In this document: in pieces, positions 4,526 to 11,963 of the stretch | Position numbering within the stretch: the first letter of the stretch is position 1 | Layout of the letters: the number at the start of each line of letters is the position of its first letter | Origin: JAFGBZ01 sp043817715 | GTDB taxonomy: Archaea > Iainarchaeota > Iainarchaeia > Iainarchaeales > JAFGBZ01 | Length of the DNA: 11,963 nucleotides | Assembly (NCBI GenBank): GCA_043817715.1 | Contig: JBDRGO010000019.1 | Location: 1-11,963, forward strand | Direction of reading: 5' to 3' | The notes under the pieces: generated by a model | Database searches by the model: none | Seen by the model: the letters and a program-made list of their open reading frames with translations, nothing else | Told to the model about the DNA's origin: nothing | Made by a program: the position numbers and the translations under genes

Positions 4526-4846
4526 ATGCGAGGGAAAGAACCTATTGCTGCAGTGAAAGAACCTATTATTAAGAAAAAACCTGGTCTGGTTGAATTATCT
4601 AACTTGCCTCCATTAGAACAAAGAAGGAGGATGCAGGAGCTTAATAGATTGCATCCCGGCATGATAAAAGAACTTAATAAATTAGATTCCCAGATTGAGG
4701 TAACAAAAGAAGAATTGCAGGGATGGAAACCTGGCGGTGTATGGGATCATGCTGACTACAGAGTGGTTAACGGGAAGCTGGATTCATTAATTAAACAAAG
4801 AGAAGAATTATTTAGTCGGATTAAAGAATTATTGGAATCATTGTAA
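4526..4846 (+). CDS. Small helical protein of unknown function
   Basis: I do not recognise this 106-residue protein. It begins with a basic, Pro-containing stretch with two KEPI motifs (residues 4-6 region and 11-14). A charged helix follows (about residues 28-66, with RRRMQELNRLHPGMIKEL and a heptad-like L/I pattern). A Trp/Gly turn (GWKPGGVWDHADYRV, about 66-80) leads to a second helix, NGKLDSLIKQREELF, at the C terminus. There is no signal peptide, membrane span or Cys, so it is probably a soluble cytoplasmic helical-hairpin or coiled-coil protein. The start is chosen because the TATA-like box is 26 nt upstream. It follows the rpl12 terminators and looks monocistronic. It may be lineage-specific. 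Confidence 0.7.
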   Translation: MRGKEPIAAVKEPIIKKKPGLVELSNLPPLEQRRRMQELNRLHPGMIKELNKLDSQIEVTKEELQGWKPGGVWDHADYRVVNGKLDSLIKQREELFSRIKELLESL

Positions 4847-4873
4847 TTTCTTCTTCCCGTCACATTTTTATTC

Positions 4874-4881
4874 TTTTAAAG
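4874..4881 (+). promoter_or_regulatory. TATA-like box, leaderless promoter for the S16 protease gene
   Basis: TTTTAAAG is centred about 26 nt before the ATG at 4904, with no Shine-Dalgarno in between. T-rich sequence just after the previous stop (4847-4873) could terminate the upstream gene. Confidence 0.5.
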
Positions 4882-4903
4882 TTTATTATTTAACTGATTA
4901 TTA

Positions 4904-7222
4904 ATGAAATTAAATTCATTATTTGTTTTATTCATTTTGTTTTTTTCATTTAATGCTTTTGCCGTGATTAATCATGGTGAAATGAATATTTATGCTGTTA
5001 CCACTGAAGGGGAAGGGGTAAGCGCTGATTTAATTATTGATATTGCTCCTGGCACTGGAAAAATTTTCACTTCAGTTGAGCCTTTGGTCGGCACAAGCAC
5101 TCAGACAACGCAGAAAATTGCGGTTAATTTGGGAAAGAGATTCAATAAGGATTATGCTGATTATGATTATTTTTTTCAGATTAATTCAGGCGTTTCAGAA
5201 GTAACCGGCCCGAGTGCTGGGGCGGCAATGGCTTTATTGGTTGCATCGCTTTTAAGCGATAAGCCTTTTCCTGAAAATGTTTCTGTTACCGGAACAATTA
5301 CTGAAGAAGGATTCATCGGCGCAGTGGGAGGGGTTTATGCAAAAACAAAGCAGGCTGCAAAAGACGGAAAAGAATTGTTTTTGATTCCGAAAGGCGAGGC
5401 ATTGCAGACAGTTAAGCTTGAGGAAGGCGTAAAAAAAATTAATTTAATTGATTATGCTCCTGCTGAATTCGGGGTAAAGGTTTTGGAAGTTTCAGATATA
5501 AGCGAGGCATTGGATTATGCTTTTTCTGATTTAAGCAAATTGGATGTTAATGTTGAGCCTGCCCCTCCGTTTCCTGAATTTACTCCTGAACCAATTTTGG
5601 TAAAAGAGCATCTTCTTCCATTCAAGCAGATAACTCAGGACCAGTTAAATGAAACTGAAAAAATTATTTCTGATGCAAAAAAAGCTTTGTCAAATTCATT
5701 GATTAAGAATGGTTCAATTATTGCTTCTTTGATTGAGCTTTTGGAGAATGCAGAGGAGTCATTTAATCAGGCAAAGAATCTGAATGAATCAAATTATCTT
5801 TATTCTGCGGCGAATTATTCTTTTCTTGCAAAAATCAATGCATTGACTGTGAAAGAGATTTCTATGAATCCTGAGCTTTTGGAAAGCGATTCAAGTGCTT
5901 TGAATGAAAAGCTTTCGGAATTAAATGAAATGATTTTTGAACTTGAGCAGGATTTGAATCAATCAGTTCCTGCAAATAAATTTGAATGGTTTGTCACTGC
6001 CCAGGAAAGATTAAGCTATGCAAAGCAGTTTGTTGAAAGGCTTTCTTCAACCCATACAGTTGTTGTAGGCGGAGACAAATATGATTCGGAAATTGTTGAA
6101 ATTTTAAGGGTAAAGGACTATGAATTTGCCAAATCATGGTTTGGAATTGCTTCTGCTTTTTATCAGAGTTCACAGGATGATGAATTCATTGTTTCAGTTG
6201 ATTTGTTTGAAAAAGAGCCGGATGAATTGATTGAAAAAACCCAGAAAATTCTTGCAGGCAAAAAAAAATCTGAAGCAGAAGACATTTACCGGAGGCTTGA
6301 TGCCGCAATTCAGGAAAAAGAGATGAAATGGCATTTAGGTTCCTTATTTGATGCTGCCTCGGCTTACGGTCTTGTGTTAGGGAATTCAATTGATTCAACT
6401 GATTCAAATACTTTAAAGAGCGATTTAACTGAAAAAATTTCTTTGATGAGGCAGGAAATGAATTCTTCTGATAAAAAATTTTTATGGGCTGAAGTTTACC
6501 TGGACCATGCTGAATACTTTTTGCTTTCAGGAAATTTTTATTTAGATCAGGGTTATGGTGCTGAAGCAATTGATTCATATAAAAGCGGTTTAAGCATTGC
6601 ATTGCTTGCGGAGCAGATGTTTCTGGCTTCAGATAAAGTTAAAACCCAGTTAAGCATGCATCCTGAATTAATTTTTTCCGGAGAACATCCGGCAAAGCAA
6701 ACAGCCCCTTCTAATGACTCTGGCTTTAATTTTTCAGGCACCAATTCCTTGACTGCATTATTTCTTGCATTTATTTTGTTTTTGTCTTTTCTGGTTTTGT
6801 CTTGGGAGGCATTCATTCATTCAAAAAAACATGAAGAGAAAAAACTTCACCAAATCCATGCAGTAAATGATTTAATCCAGTCATTGGATGAATCCCATGC
6901 AAAAGGGTTTGTTGAAAAAAAGCATTATGAACAGAAAGTAAATGAATACAAAACCCATTTGGAGAATTTAAGAAAAGAAGTAAAAGATGTATCCATTAAA
7001 GAAGAGCATCTGCATACAAAAAGAATTGCTTTAATTGATTCTATTAAATCCCGAATTAACGCATTAAAACAGCATTATTTTGAAGGAATAATCAAAAAAA
7101 CAAAGTATGAAAAGGAAAAAAGTTTTCTTGAAGGCAGGCTTAAATCCCTTGAAGACGAATTAAAAAAAGAGGAAACCGATTCATTGGGATTAAAACCGGA
7201 ATTAATTGATTTTGATGAATGA
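4904..7222 (+). CDS. Secreted, membrane-anchored Lon-like (S16) serine protease
   Basis: This 772-residue protein resembles the archaeal secreted S16 family (COG1750-like), which uses a Lon-type Ser-Lys dyad but has no AAA+ domain. Residues 1-20 form a signal sequence ending AFA. The protease domain spans about 21-205. It contains the nucleophile motif GPSAGAA with Ser104, and VGGVYAKTKQA with Lys147; the 43-residue Ser-Lys distance equals that in Lon. Residues ~240-600 are helical and probably coiled. A transmembrane helix lies at 616-634, and the basic Lys-rich stretch after it predicts a cytoplasmic tail (640-772). That tail repeats L-x6-G-x6-Y-E twice (L661/G668/Y675 and L721/G728/Y735), reminiscent of SHOCT-type oligomerisation motifs. 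The catalytic domain should face outward. Its substrate is unknown; the secreted protein encoded next is a candidate by proximity only. Confidence 0.88.
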   Translation: MKLNSLFVLFILFFSFNAFAVINHGEMNIYAVTTEGEGVSADLIIDIAPGTGKIFTSVEPLVGTSTQTTQKIAVNLGKRFNKDYADYDYFFQINSGVSEVTGPSAGAAMALLVASLLSDKPFPENVSVTGTITEEGFIGAVGGVYAKTKQAAKDGKELFLIPKGEALQTVKLEEGVKKINLIDYAPAEFGVKVLEVSDISEALDYAFSDLSKLDVNVEPAPPFPEFTPEPILVKEHLLPFKQITQDQLNETEKIISDAKKALSNSLIKNGSIIASLIELLENAEESFNQAKNLNESNYLYSAANYSFLAKINALTVKEISMNPELLESDSSALNEKLSELNEMIFELEQDLNQSVPANKFEWFVTAQERLSYAKQFVERLSSTHTVVVGGDKYDSEIVEILRVKDYEFAKSWFGIASAFYQSSQDDEFIVSVDLFEKEPDELIEKTQKILAGKKKSEAEDIYRRLDAAIQEKEMKWHLGSLFDAASAYGLVLGNSIDSTDSNTLKSDLTEKISLMRQEMNSSDKKFLWAEVYLDHAEYFLLSGNFYLDQGYGAEAIDSYKSGLSIALLAEQMFLASDKVKTQLSMHPELIFSGEHPAKQTAPSNDSGFNFSGTNSLTALFLAFILFLSFLVLSWEAFIHSKKHEEKKLHQIHAVNDLIQSLDESHAKGFVEKKHYEQKVNEYKTHLENLRKEVKDVSIKEEHLHTKRIALIDSIKSRINALKQHYFEGIIKKTKYEKEKSFLEGRLKSLEDELKKEETDSLGLKPELIDFDE

Positions 7223-7280
7223 ATAAACCTTAAAAATAAGGATTCAATTCACTTGGATGAATAAGTAAACTTTAAAAATG
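7214..7280 (+). repeat. Imperfect direct repeat upstream of the repeat-protein gene
   Basis: GATGAATGAATAAACCTTAA (from 7214) and GATGAATAAGTAAACTTTAA (from 7256) start 25-nt units that match at most positions and are 42 bp apart. The first copy overlaps the protease stop codon; the second supplies the TATA-like box for the next gene. The first copy also holds a small palindrome, CCTTA-AAAA-TAAGG (7228-7241). Confidence 0.6.
7271..7278 (+). promoter_or_regulatory. TATA-like box, leaderless promoter for the repeat-protein gene
   Basis: TTTAAAAA is centred about 26 nt before ATG 7300 with no Shine-Dalgarno before the start. An equivalent TTAAAAA in the upstream repeat copy (7230-7236) could act as a second, weaker site. 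Confidence 0.5.
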
Positions 7281-7299
7281 TGCGAACCATATTCTTTTT

Positions 7300-10020
7300 A
7301 TGAATAAATCATTTCTAGCAGTTTCATTTGTTTTATTGCTTTTATTTGCTTTTTCTGCATTTGCTGAAGCAAATTCAAGTGAAACTCCTGGCTGGTTTGA
7401 TAAATTCTTTGAAGATACTTTTTCTTTTTTTAAAGAATTTTTTTATGGTGAAGAATCAAAGGAGGTGGGAATAAATGGCGAAGAACCCGAGGTACAAAAG
7501 AAAATAATTATTAGATTTGAAAGCATTAAATCATTTGATCCCTTTAATGAAGAAAAAATTCCTTTAACAGTTGAAGTAAGCAAATCACTTCTAGCACATG
7601 AATATTCAATCAAATTGCTTGATTTGAAAGGAAATACAATAAAGCAATTGGAAACAAAAAATATTGGTGTTGGAACACATGGCTTTTTATGGGATGGAAA
7701 GGACTTTTTAGGGAACCTTGCAGAAGAAGGAACATACAATATTGTTTTTGATGTAATTGAAAATAATGAAAAAGCAATTGTTTCAATTAAAATAAAAGAA
7801 AAATTTGCAGGAATTCCAAGAGAAATTTTAATGCAAAAATTTCCTTGGCCTGAATCAATCGAAATAATTATTTTAGAAGATGAACCAATTAAAATAATTA
7901 AGGAAGAAATTGTTATTCCTGTACAATTAGAGATAACTAACTTGTCTTTGCCGGAAAAATATTTTATTAAATGGAGTAATGCAGAATTAGATGAAGCATA
8001 TTATTATTTGGACATGGATTATTTTCTTGAATTAGTTGAATCAAAAGCTAATAGAATTATTCCAAATGAAGAGCAAGAAAAAATCTTTACTCTGTTAAGG
8101 ACAGCACCAGAGAAAACAAATAAGTCAAAAAAATATATTTTAGCGCAGCTTTCAGAAAAAGAAAAAACTGAATTAAAAAAGTTAATAAATAATGAAATAA
8201 TTCTTGAAAGAGAGCCCCATATAATGACTCTGCAAGTGGATTTTTCAAGTGTAGAGGATTGGGTAAGTTTACCTTACAGTGAGCTTGAAGGAAAAATAAT
8301 TTTTGATTACTCTCCGTGGTTTGGAGGCACTCATTCAATTCCATTGAAAATAACTGTTTTGAATACAAAAACCAAAGAAAGAAAAAATGTTTTAGAAACA
8401 ACTAATGGTTCTCAAGGAAACATGCTTAAAACAATCCACACAATTTTTGATGGTGAAGAAAACGAGCTGGAAAAAACAACAACAATTAATTCTTATGAAA
8501 GTGTTTTTGATGAATTATTAGGAGAATTTTTAACGCTTAAATCAAATGAAATAGAGCAAGTAATTAATGAAAAGAAGTATTCAGATGAAAAAATTGAATT
8601 TAATGAAAAAGGACGAGAAATCAAGAGAGAAACTTATTATTATGAAAGCGATAATTTTGGAAATGAAAAAATAATTAAAAAAGAAACTAAAACAACAAAT
8701 TACAATGAAGAAGGAGAGAAGATCAGGGAAATAACAACTGTTTTTGATAAAGACGAAAAAGAAATTAAAAAAACTCTTTTTTCATCAAATTATGAAACAG
8801 AATCTGCTTCGGAAATCATTATTATTGAGGAGTTTGATGAATTTGGAGGAACTCAATTAAAAGAAATTGAGGTTGAATATAAATATGTTATTTCTCTTTT
8901 AGAAGAAACACAAAATTTTGAATTAGTTGATAGGAGTTTAAAATTAATTGAAAGAGAAACAAAAAAAATAACTTATGAAAATCCAACAAAAGAAGAAATA
9001 ATTTCTGCGTATCCTTTTATTGAAGAACCAGAAAATGTTTTAGTGAGAGGAGAAGAAAAAAAGATTGTCATAACTCATTTTGATTTAGAAGATCCTGAAA
9101 AAGAAGGAGAATATTTCAGTTACCCCAAGCCTGATAAAGAAACAATTAATGAAACTGAATACTCTGCAAATGGTTCAATTAAAACATTCACAGTGAATTC
9201 AATTATTGGTGGAAGTGCTTATCAGCAAAGCAAAACAATTACTACTACAGAAGCATTGAATCGGAAGACTATTACTGAGCAATTTGATTCATATGATAAA
9301 TTAATATCTAAAACAGTTGTTGAGAATAAGTTCAATAAAGACGGCTTTTTGACTGAAAGCAATACAAAATATTTTAAGTATTTTGATGAATTTGAAAAAC
9401 TTATGACTGAAGAAATAGTTAAAACTCATTATTATGAATGGAATAAATCAAAAGAAAGAACAATAACTAAAGATTTTATTCAAAAAACAGTTATCGAAGT
9501 CGAATCAATTTTTGATGAAAATGAAAATTTAATAAAAAAAACTCAAGCAAAGTATGTTAATCAGAAATTTTTGCTTTCAGAAAACATTTTTTATTTACCA
9601 ATTAAAAGAATAACAAAAACTAAAGAATTCAATGAATTTGGCTTGACAACAGAAGAAGAAATTTTATTTGAAATATGGAATATTGAACTAGAAGACTTAT
9701 TTTTAGAAAAAACACTTAAAATTGAAAGCGAATACAAAGACAATACTTTATTTAAACAAACAAAAACTTTAATTGATTCAGACGGAGTAATAATTGATGA
9801 AACAGAATTAGTTACTTCTAATTTAATTAAAACAAGGCATTCAAATGAAACCAATTTAACTACTTACAAAAGAAATGAATTAGTAGATATTACATTAAAT
9901 ACAATGAATAAAGTTATTTTAACTGATTCACAAGGGAATGGAACAGAAAAAATTACTACTACTGAGATTTATGGTTATAACATAGGCTTCTCGGAACTTG
10001 AATTTGCTTCCATTAACTAA
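7300..10020 (+). CDS. Large secreted beta-repeat protein with FlgD-like Ig domain and YD/RHS-like repeats
   Basis: This 906-residue protein has a clear signal peptide (residues 1-22, cleavage after AFA). A Phe-rich stretch follows (about 32-50), then an Ig-like domain at about 85-165. The latter carries the FlgD-Ig signature G-T-H-G-F-L-W-D-G-K-D (125-135) and L-A-E-E-G-T-Y. From about residue 434 to 836 I count some eleven degenerate repeats of the form F/Y-D/N-x-x-G/E-x-x-I/L-x-K/E-x-T, for example FNEKGREIKRET, FDENENLIKKTQ and IDSDGVIIDETE. These resemble the YD/RHS or wrap-type antiparallel beta repeats of cell-surface proteins. No C-terminal membrane helix, sorting signal or toxin domain is visible. 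The gene is A-rich with many Lys/Glu/Asn codons, unlike the ribosomal genes. It is probably an extracellular structural or adhesion protein; the exact function is not recognised. Confidence 0.75.
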   Translation: MNKSFLAVSFVLLLLFAFSAFAEANSSETPGWFDKFFEDTFSFFKEFFYGEESKEVGINGEEPEVQKKIIIRFESIKSFDPFNEEKIPLTVEVSKSLLAHEYSIKLLDLKGNTIKQLETKNIGVGTHGFLWDGKDFLGNLAEEGTYNIVFDVIENNEKAIVSIKIKEKFAGIPREILMQKFPWPESIEIIILEDEPIKIIKEEIVIPVQLEITNLSLPEKYFIKWSNAELDEAYYYLDMDYFLELVESKANRIIPNEEQEKIFTLLRTAPEKTNKSKKYILAQLSEKEKTELKKLINNEIILEREPHIMTLQVDFSSVEDWVSLPYSELEGKIIFDYSPWFGGTHSIPLKITVLNTKTKERKNVLETTNGSQGNMLKTIHTIFDGEENELEKTTTINSYESVFDELLGEFLTLKSNEIEQVINEKKYSDEKIEFNEKGREIKRETYYYESDNFGNEKIIKKETKTTNYNEEGEKIREITTVFDKDEKEIKKTLFSSNYETESASEIIIIEEFDEFGGTQLKEIEVEYKYVISLLEETQNFELVDRSLKLIERETKKITYENPTKEEIISAYPFIEEPENVLVRGEEKKIVITHFDLEDPEKEGEYFSYPKPDKETINETEYSANGSIKTFTVNSIIGGSAYQQSKTITTTEALNRKTITEQFDSYDKLISKTVVENKFNKDGFLTESNTKYFKYFDEFEKLMTEEIVKTHYYEWNKSKERTITKDFIQKTVIEVESIFDENENLIKKTQAKYVNQKFLLSENIFYLPIKRITKTKEFNEFGLTTEEEILFEIWNIELEDLFLEKTLKIESEYKDNTLFKQTKTLIDSDGVIIDETELVTSNLIKTRHSNETNLTTYKRNELVDITLNTMNKVILTDSQGNGTEKITTTEIYGYNIGFSELEFASIN

Positions 10021-10028
10021 TCAAAGCA

Positions 10029-10035
10029 TTTAAAT
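10029..10035 (+). promoter_or_regulatory. TATA-like box for purB-purM
   Basis: TTTAAAT lies about 49 nt before the purB ATG, which would give a leader of about 22 nt. That leader would include the partial Shine-Dalgarno AAGGATTGAT (10066-10075). Confidence 0.4.
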
Positions 10036-10080
10036 TTAATTCACTTTATTAATTAATTACTTTTAAAGGATTGATTTTAA

Positions 10081-11463
10081 ATGAATGAATTTGATTTTAT
10101 TTCTCCGTTTGATTTTAGATATATTTCAGGCAAAAAAAAGAAGCTTTATGCTGAATTCTTAAGTGAAAACGCACGCATTAAATATCAGGCAAAAGTTGAA
10201 GTTGCATTAGTTAAAGCTTTGGCGAAAAAGAAAATCTGTTCTCATAAAGTGGTTTCACAAGTTGCAAAAGCAGCTGAACAAATTTCAGCAAAAGAAGTTT
10301 ATAAAGAAGAAAGAAGAATAAAGCATGATGTAAAAGCATTAGTGAATTGTTTAAGAAAAAGAGTTTCAAATGAAGCAAAACAATTTATTCATTTTTCAGC
10401 AACTTCATATGACATTGTTGACACAGCAAACGCATTACGTTACAAAGACATAGTAAACCATATTGTTTTGCCATCACTTACTGAACTTGAAAAAGAATTA
10501 ATTCGTTTATCATTGAAATATAAAAAACAAATTCAAATTGGTCGAACGCATGGTCAGTTTGCTGAACCGATTACTTTTGGTTTTTTCTTGGCAAATTATG
10601 TTGATAGATTAGGAAACAGAATTAATGAAATTAAAAAAACAAGAAATGAATTAAAAGGAAAATTCAGTGGAGCAGTTGGAGCATATAATGCTTCAGGTTT
10701 ATTGATTTCAAATCCTGAAGAATTTGAAAAAATTATTATGACTGAACTTGGTTTAAAGCCTCAATTAATTTCCACTCAAGTAATGCATCCAGAAGAAGTA
10801 AGTGATTTAATGCATGCCCTTATTAGTGCATTCACGGTCCTTGCAAATTTCTCTGATGATATGCGTAATCTTCAAAGAAGTGAAATTAATGAAGTAATGG
10901 AATCTTTTGATTCAAAACAAGTTGGTTCTAGCACAATGCCTCATAAAAGAAACCCAATTAATTTTGAGAATGTGAAATCCTTTTGGAAAGCATTTATGCC
11001 TAGAATGACTTCAGTTTATTTGGATGGAATAAGCGAGCATCAAAGGGATTTAACCAATAGTGCTTCTGCTCGTTTTTTACCTGAAATTTTTGCTGCACTT
11101 TCCTTAAGCGCTGACAGATTAACCAAAACATTGAAAAATCTGCAGGTGGACAAGGAATCATTGGAATTCAATTTCATTGTTTCAAGCAATTCAATTATTG
11201 CAGAGCCATTATACATTTTGCTTGCAAAATACGGGCATAAAAATGCGCATGAAAAAGTGCGTGAACTTACTTTGGACTCGCAAAAACAGGGAATTCCTTT
11301 ATTGGAATTGGCTTTTGTTGACAATGAATTAATTCCTTTTCTGGATAAATTAACCAAAAAAGAATTAGAATTATTGATGAACCCGCATAAATACACTGGC
11401 TTAAGCGAAAAGAAAACAGTGAAAATATGCGGTTTTTGGAAAAAGGAGCTGAAGAAGAAATGA
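10081..11463 (+). CDS. purB: Adenylosuccinate lyase
   Basis: PurB cleaves fumarate from SAICAR (giving AICAR) and from adenylosuccinate (giving AMP), so it works twice in purine synthesis, in the cytoplasm as a homotetramer. The 460-residue protein belongs to the fumarase/aspartase superfamily. It shows the HDV motif (His82), the TSYDIVDTA region (about residues 109-117), the catalytic GRTHGQ (His157), and the superfamily signature GSSTMPHKRNP (282-292) with the flexible catalytic Ser loop. A C-terminal helical domain follows. Length is normal. ATG 10081 has a weak AGGATTGAT upstream. The last codons overlap the purM start (ATGA), so the pair is translationally coupled. The first two thirds seem more AT-rich in codon choice than the last third and purM; this was judged by eye and may mean little. 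Confidence 0.96.
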   Translation: MNEFDFISPFDFRYISGKKKKLYAEFLSENARIKYQAKVEVALVKALAKKKICSHKVVSQVAKAAEQISAKEVYKEERRIKHDVKALVNCLRKRVSNEAKQFIHFSATSYDIVDTANALRYKDIVNHIVLPSLTELEKELIRLSLKYKKQIQIGRTHGQFAEPITFGFFLANYVDRLGNRINEIKKTRNELKGKFSGAVGAYNASGLLISNPEEFEKIIMTELGLKPQLISTQVMHPEEVSDLMHALISAFTVLANFSDDMRNLQRSEINEVMESFDSKQVGSSTMPHKRNPINFENVKSFWKAFMPRMTSVYLDGISEHQRDLTNSASARFLPEIFAALSLSADRLTKTLKNLQVDKESLEFNFIVSSNSIIAEPLYILLAKYGHKNAHEKVRELTLDSQKQGIPLLELAFVDNELIPFLDKLTKKELELLMNPHKYTGLSEKKTVKICGFWKKELKKK

Positions 11464-11963
11464 GTTCAGAGTATGCTAAAGCAGGGGTTGATATTTCCGC
11501 AAACAATAAATCAAATGAACTTATTAAAAAATTTGTGAAATCAACTTTTTCCAAATCAGTTGCATGCCCTGTAGGCGGGTTTGGAGGCGCATTGGATGTT
11601 TCTTTTTTGAAAAAATACAAAAATCCTGTACTTGTTTCATCAATTGACGGCGTAGGAACAAAAGTCAAGGTCGCTTCAATGATGAATAAATTCGATTCAA
11701 TCGGGGAAGATATAGTCAATCACAGCGTTAATGACATTTTAGCTGTCGGCGCAGAGCCGTTGTTTTTCTTGGATTACATTGCTTCAGAAAAATTAAAGCC
11801 CTTGCAGGTTGTTGAAGTGGTTAAAGGAATTGCTAATGCATGCAGAAAAAACAAAATTGTTCTGCTTGGAGGGGAAACCGCGGAAATGCCTTCAGTTTAT
11901 GCAAAAGGGGAATTTGATTTGGCAGGATGCGTTGTCGGCGTTGCTGAAAAAAAGGATTTGCTG
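11460..11963 (+). CDS. purM: Phosphoribosylformylglycinamidine cyclo-ligase, N-terminal part (AIR synthetase)
   Basis: PurM uses ATP to close formylglycinamidine ribonucleotide into aminoimidazole ribonucleotide (AIR) in the de novo purine pathway. The 168 visible codons run off the window. They include the opening Y-x-K-AGVDI (residues 5-12), the PurM-family ATP/substrate motif S-S-I-D-G-V-G-T-K (60-68) and the GEDIVNHSVNDILAVGA helix. The strand PLFFLDYIA and GGETAEMP (137-144) follow, all matching PurM closely. The start ATG 11460 overlaps the purB stop (ATGA), with GGAG at 11445-11448, 11 nt upstream. Pairing of purB and purM in one operon fits their shared pathway. Nothing in the visible part suggests a fusion or a defect. 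Confidence 0.96.
   Translation, partial: MSSEYAKAGVDISANNKSNELIKKFVKSTFSKSVACPVGGFGGALDVSFLKKYKNPVLVSSIDGVGTKVKVASMMNKFDSIGEDIVNHSVNDILAVGAEPLFFLDYIASEKLKPLQVVEVVKGIANACRKNKIVLLGGETAEMPSVYAKGEFDLAGCVVGVAEKKDLL

Noticed and set aside
4904..7222. Classical archaeal LonB
   Set aside because: It lacks the AAA+ ATPase domain and has an N-terminal signal with the protease domain first, which fits the secreted S16 family instead.
8590..9810. Repeated protein motifs considered as a CRISPR array or mobile element
   Set aside because: The repeats exist only at the protein level, are irregular in DNA, stay in one frame, and have no spacers or terminal inverted repeats.
7300..10020. Polymorphic toxin or contact-dependent inhibition system
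   Set aside because: No recognisable toxin tip, RHS core cleavage motif or following immunity gene; the next gene is purB.

Overview
This AT-rich window comes from an archaeon. The marker block reads ftsZ (3' end), secE, spt5/nusG, rpl11, rpl1, rpl10 (P0), rpl12 (P1), which is the usual archaeal order. The acidic stalk protein ends in the archaeal/eukaryotic GLGSLFG tail, and several genes look leaderless with a TATA box about 26 nt before the ATG. The short proteins, AT richness and gene mix suit an uncultivated DPANN-type lineage. Something near Diapherotrites is only a guess; the sequence alone does not settle it.

Layout, all on the + strand. 1-487: C-terminal part of FtsZ, ending in a hairpin plus T-run that overlaps its stop codon. 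541-714: SecE. 715-904: a non-coding stretch with a terminator-like hairpin, then a TATA-like box and two adjacent perfect 10-bp hairpins, the second enclosing the spt5 ribosome-binding site. 905-1923: Spt5 and uL11, separated by a duplicated ~44-bp spacer. 1924-2381: an interruption of the usual L11-L1 adjacency, made of a T-tract, a small predicted membrane protein gene and a structured, locally GC-rich leader. 2382-4330: L1 (TTG start with a strong Shine-Dalgarno), P0 (ATGA overlap) and P1/L12. 4329-4447: three hairpins in a row that end the ribosomal operon.

4526-10020 is an accessory-looking stretch of three genes, each with what looks like its own leaderless promoter. They are a small helical protein of unknown function, a secreted membrane-anchored Lon-type (S16, COG1750-like) Ser-Lys protease with a coiled-coil cytoplasmic tail, and a 906-residue secreted beta-repeat protein with a FlgD-like Ig domain and degenerate YD/RHS-like repeats. 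10081 to the end is a purine-biosynthesis pair, purB overlapping purM by ATGA; purM runs off the window.

Working together: SecE (translocon) and Spt5/L11/L1/P0/P1 (elongation and the ribosomal stalks) form the growth-related block. The S16 protease and the large repeat protein share a similar N-terminal signal ending in AFA and probably both act at the outer face of the membrane. PurB and PurM serve IMP/AMP synthesis. The least explained signals are the paired RNA/DNA hairpins before spt5, the leader before L1, and the protease plus repeat-protein pair.
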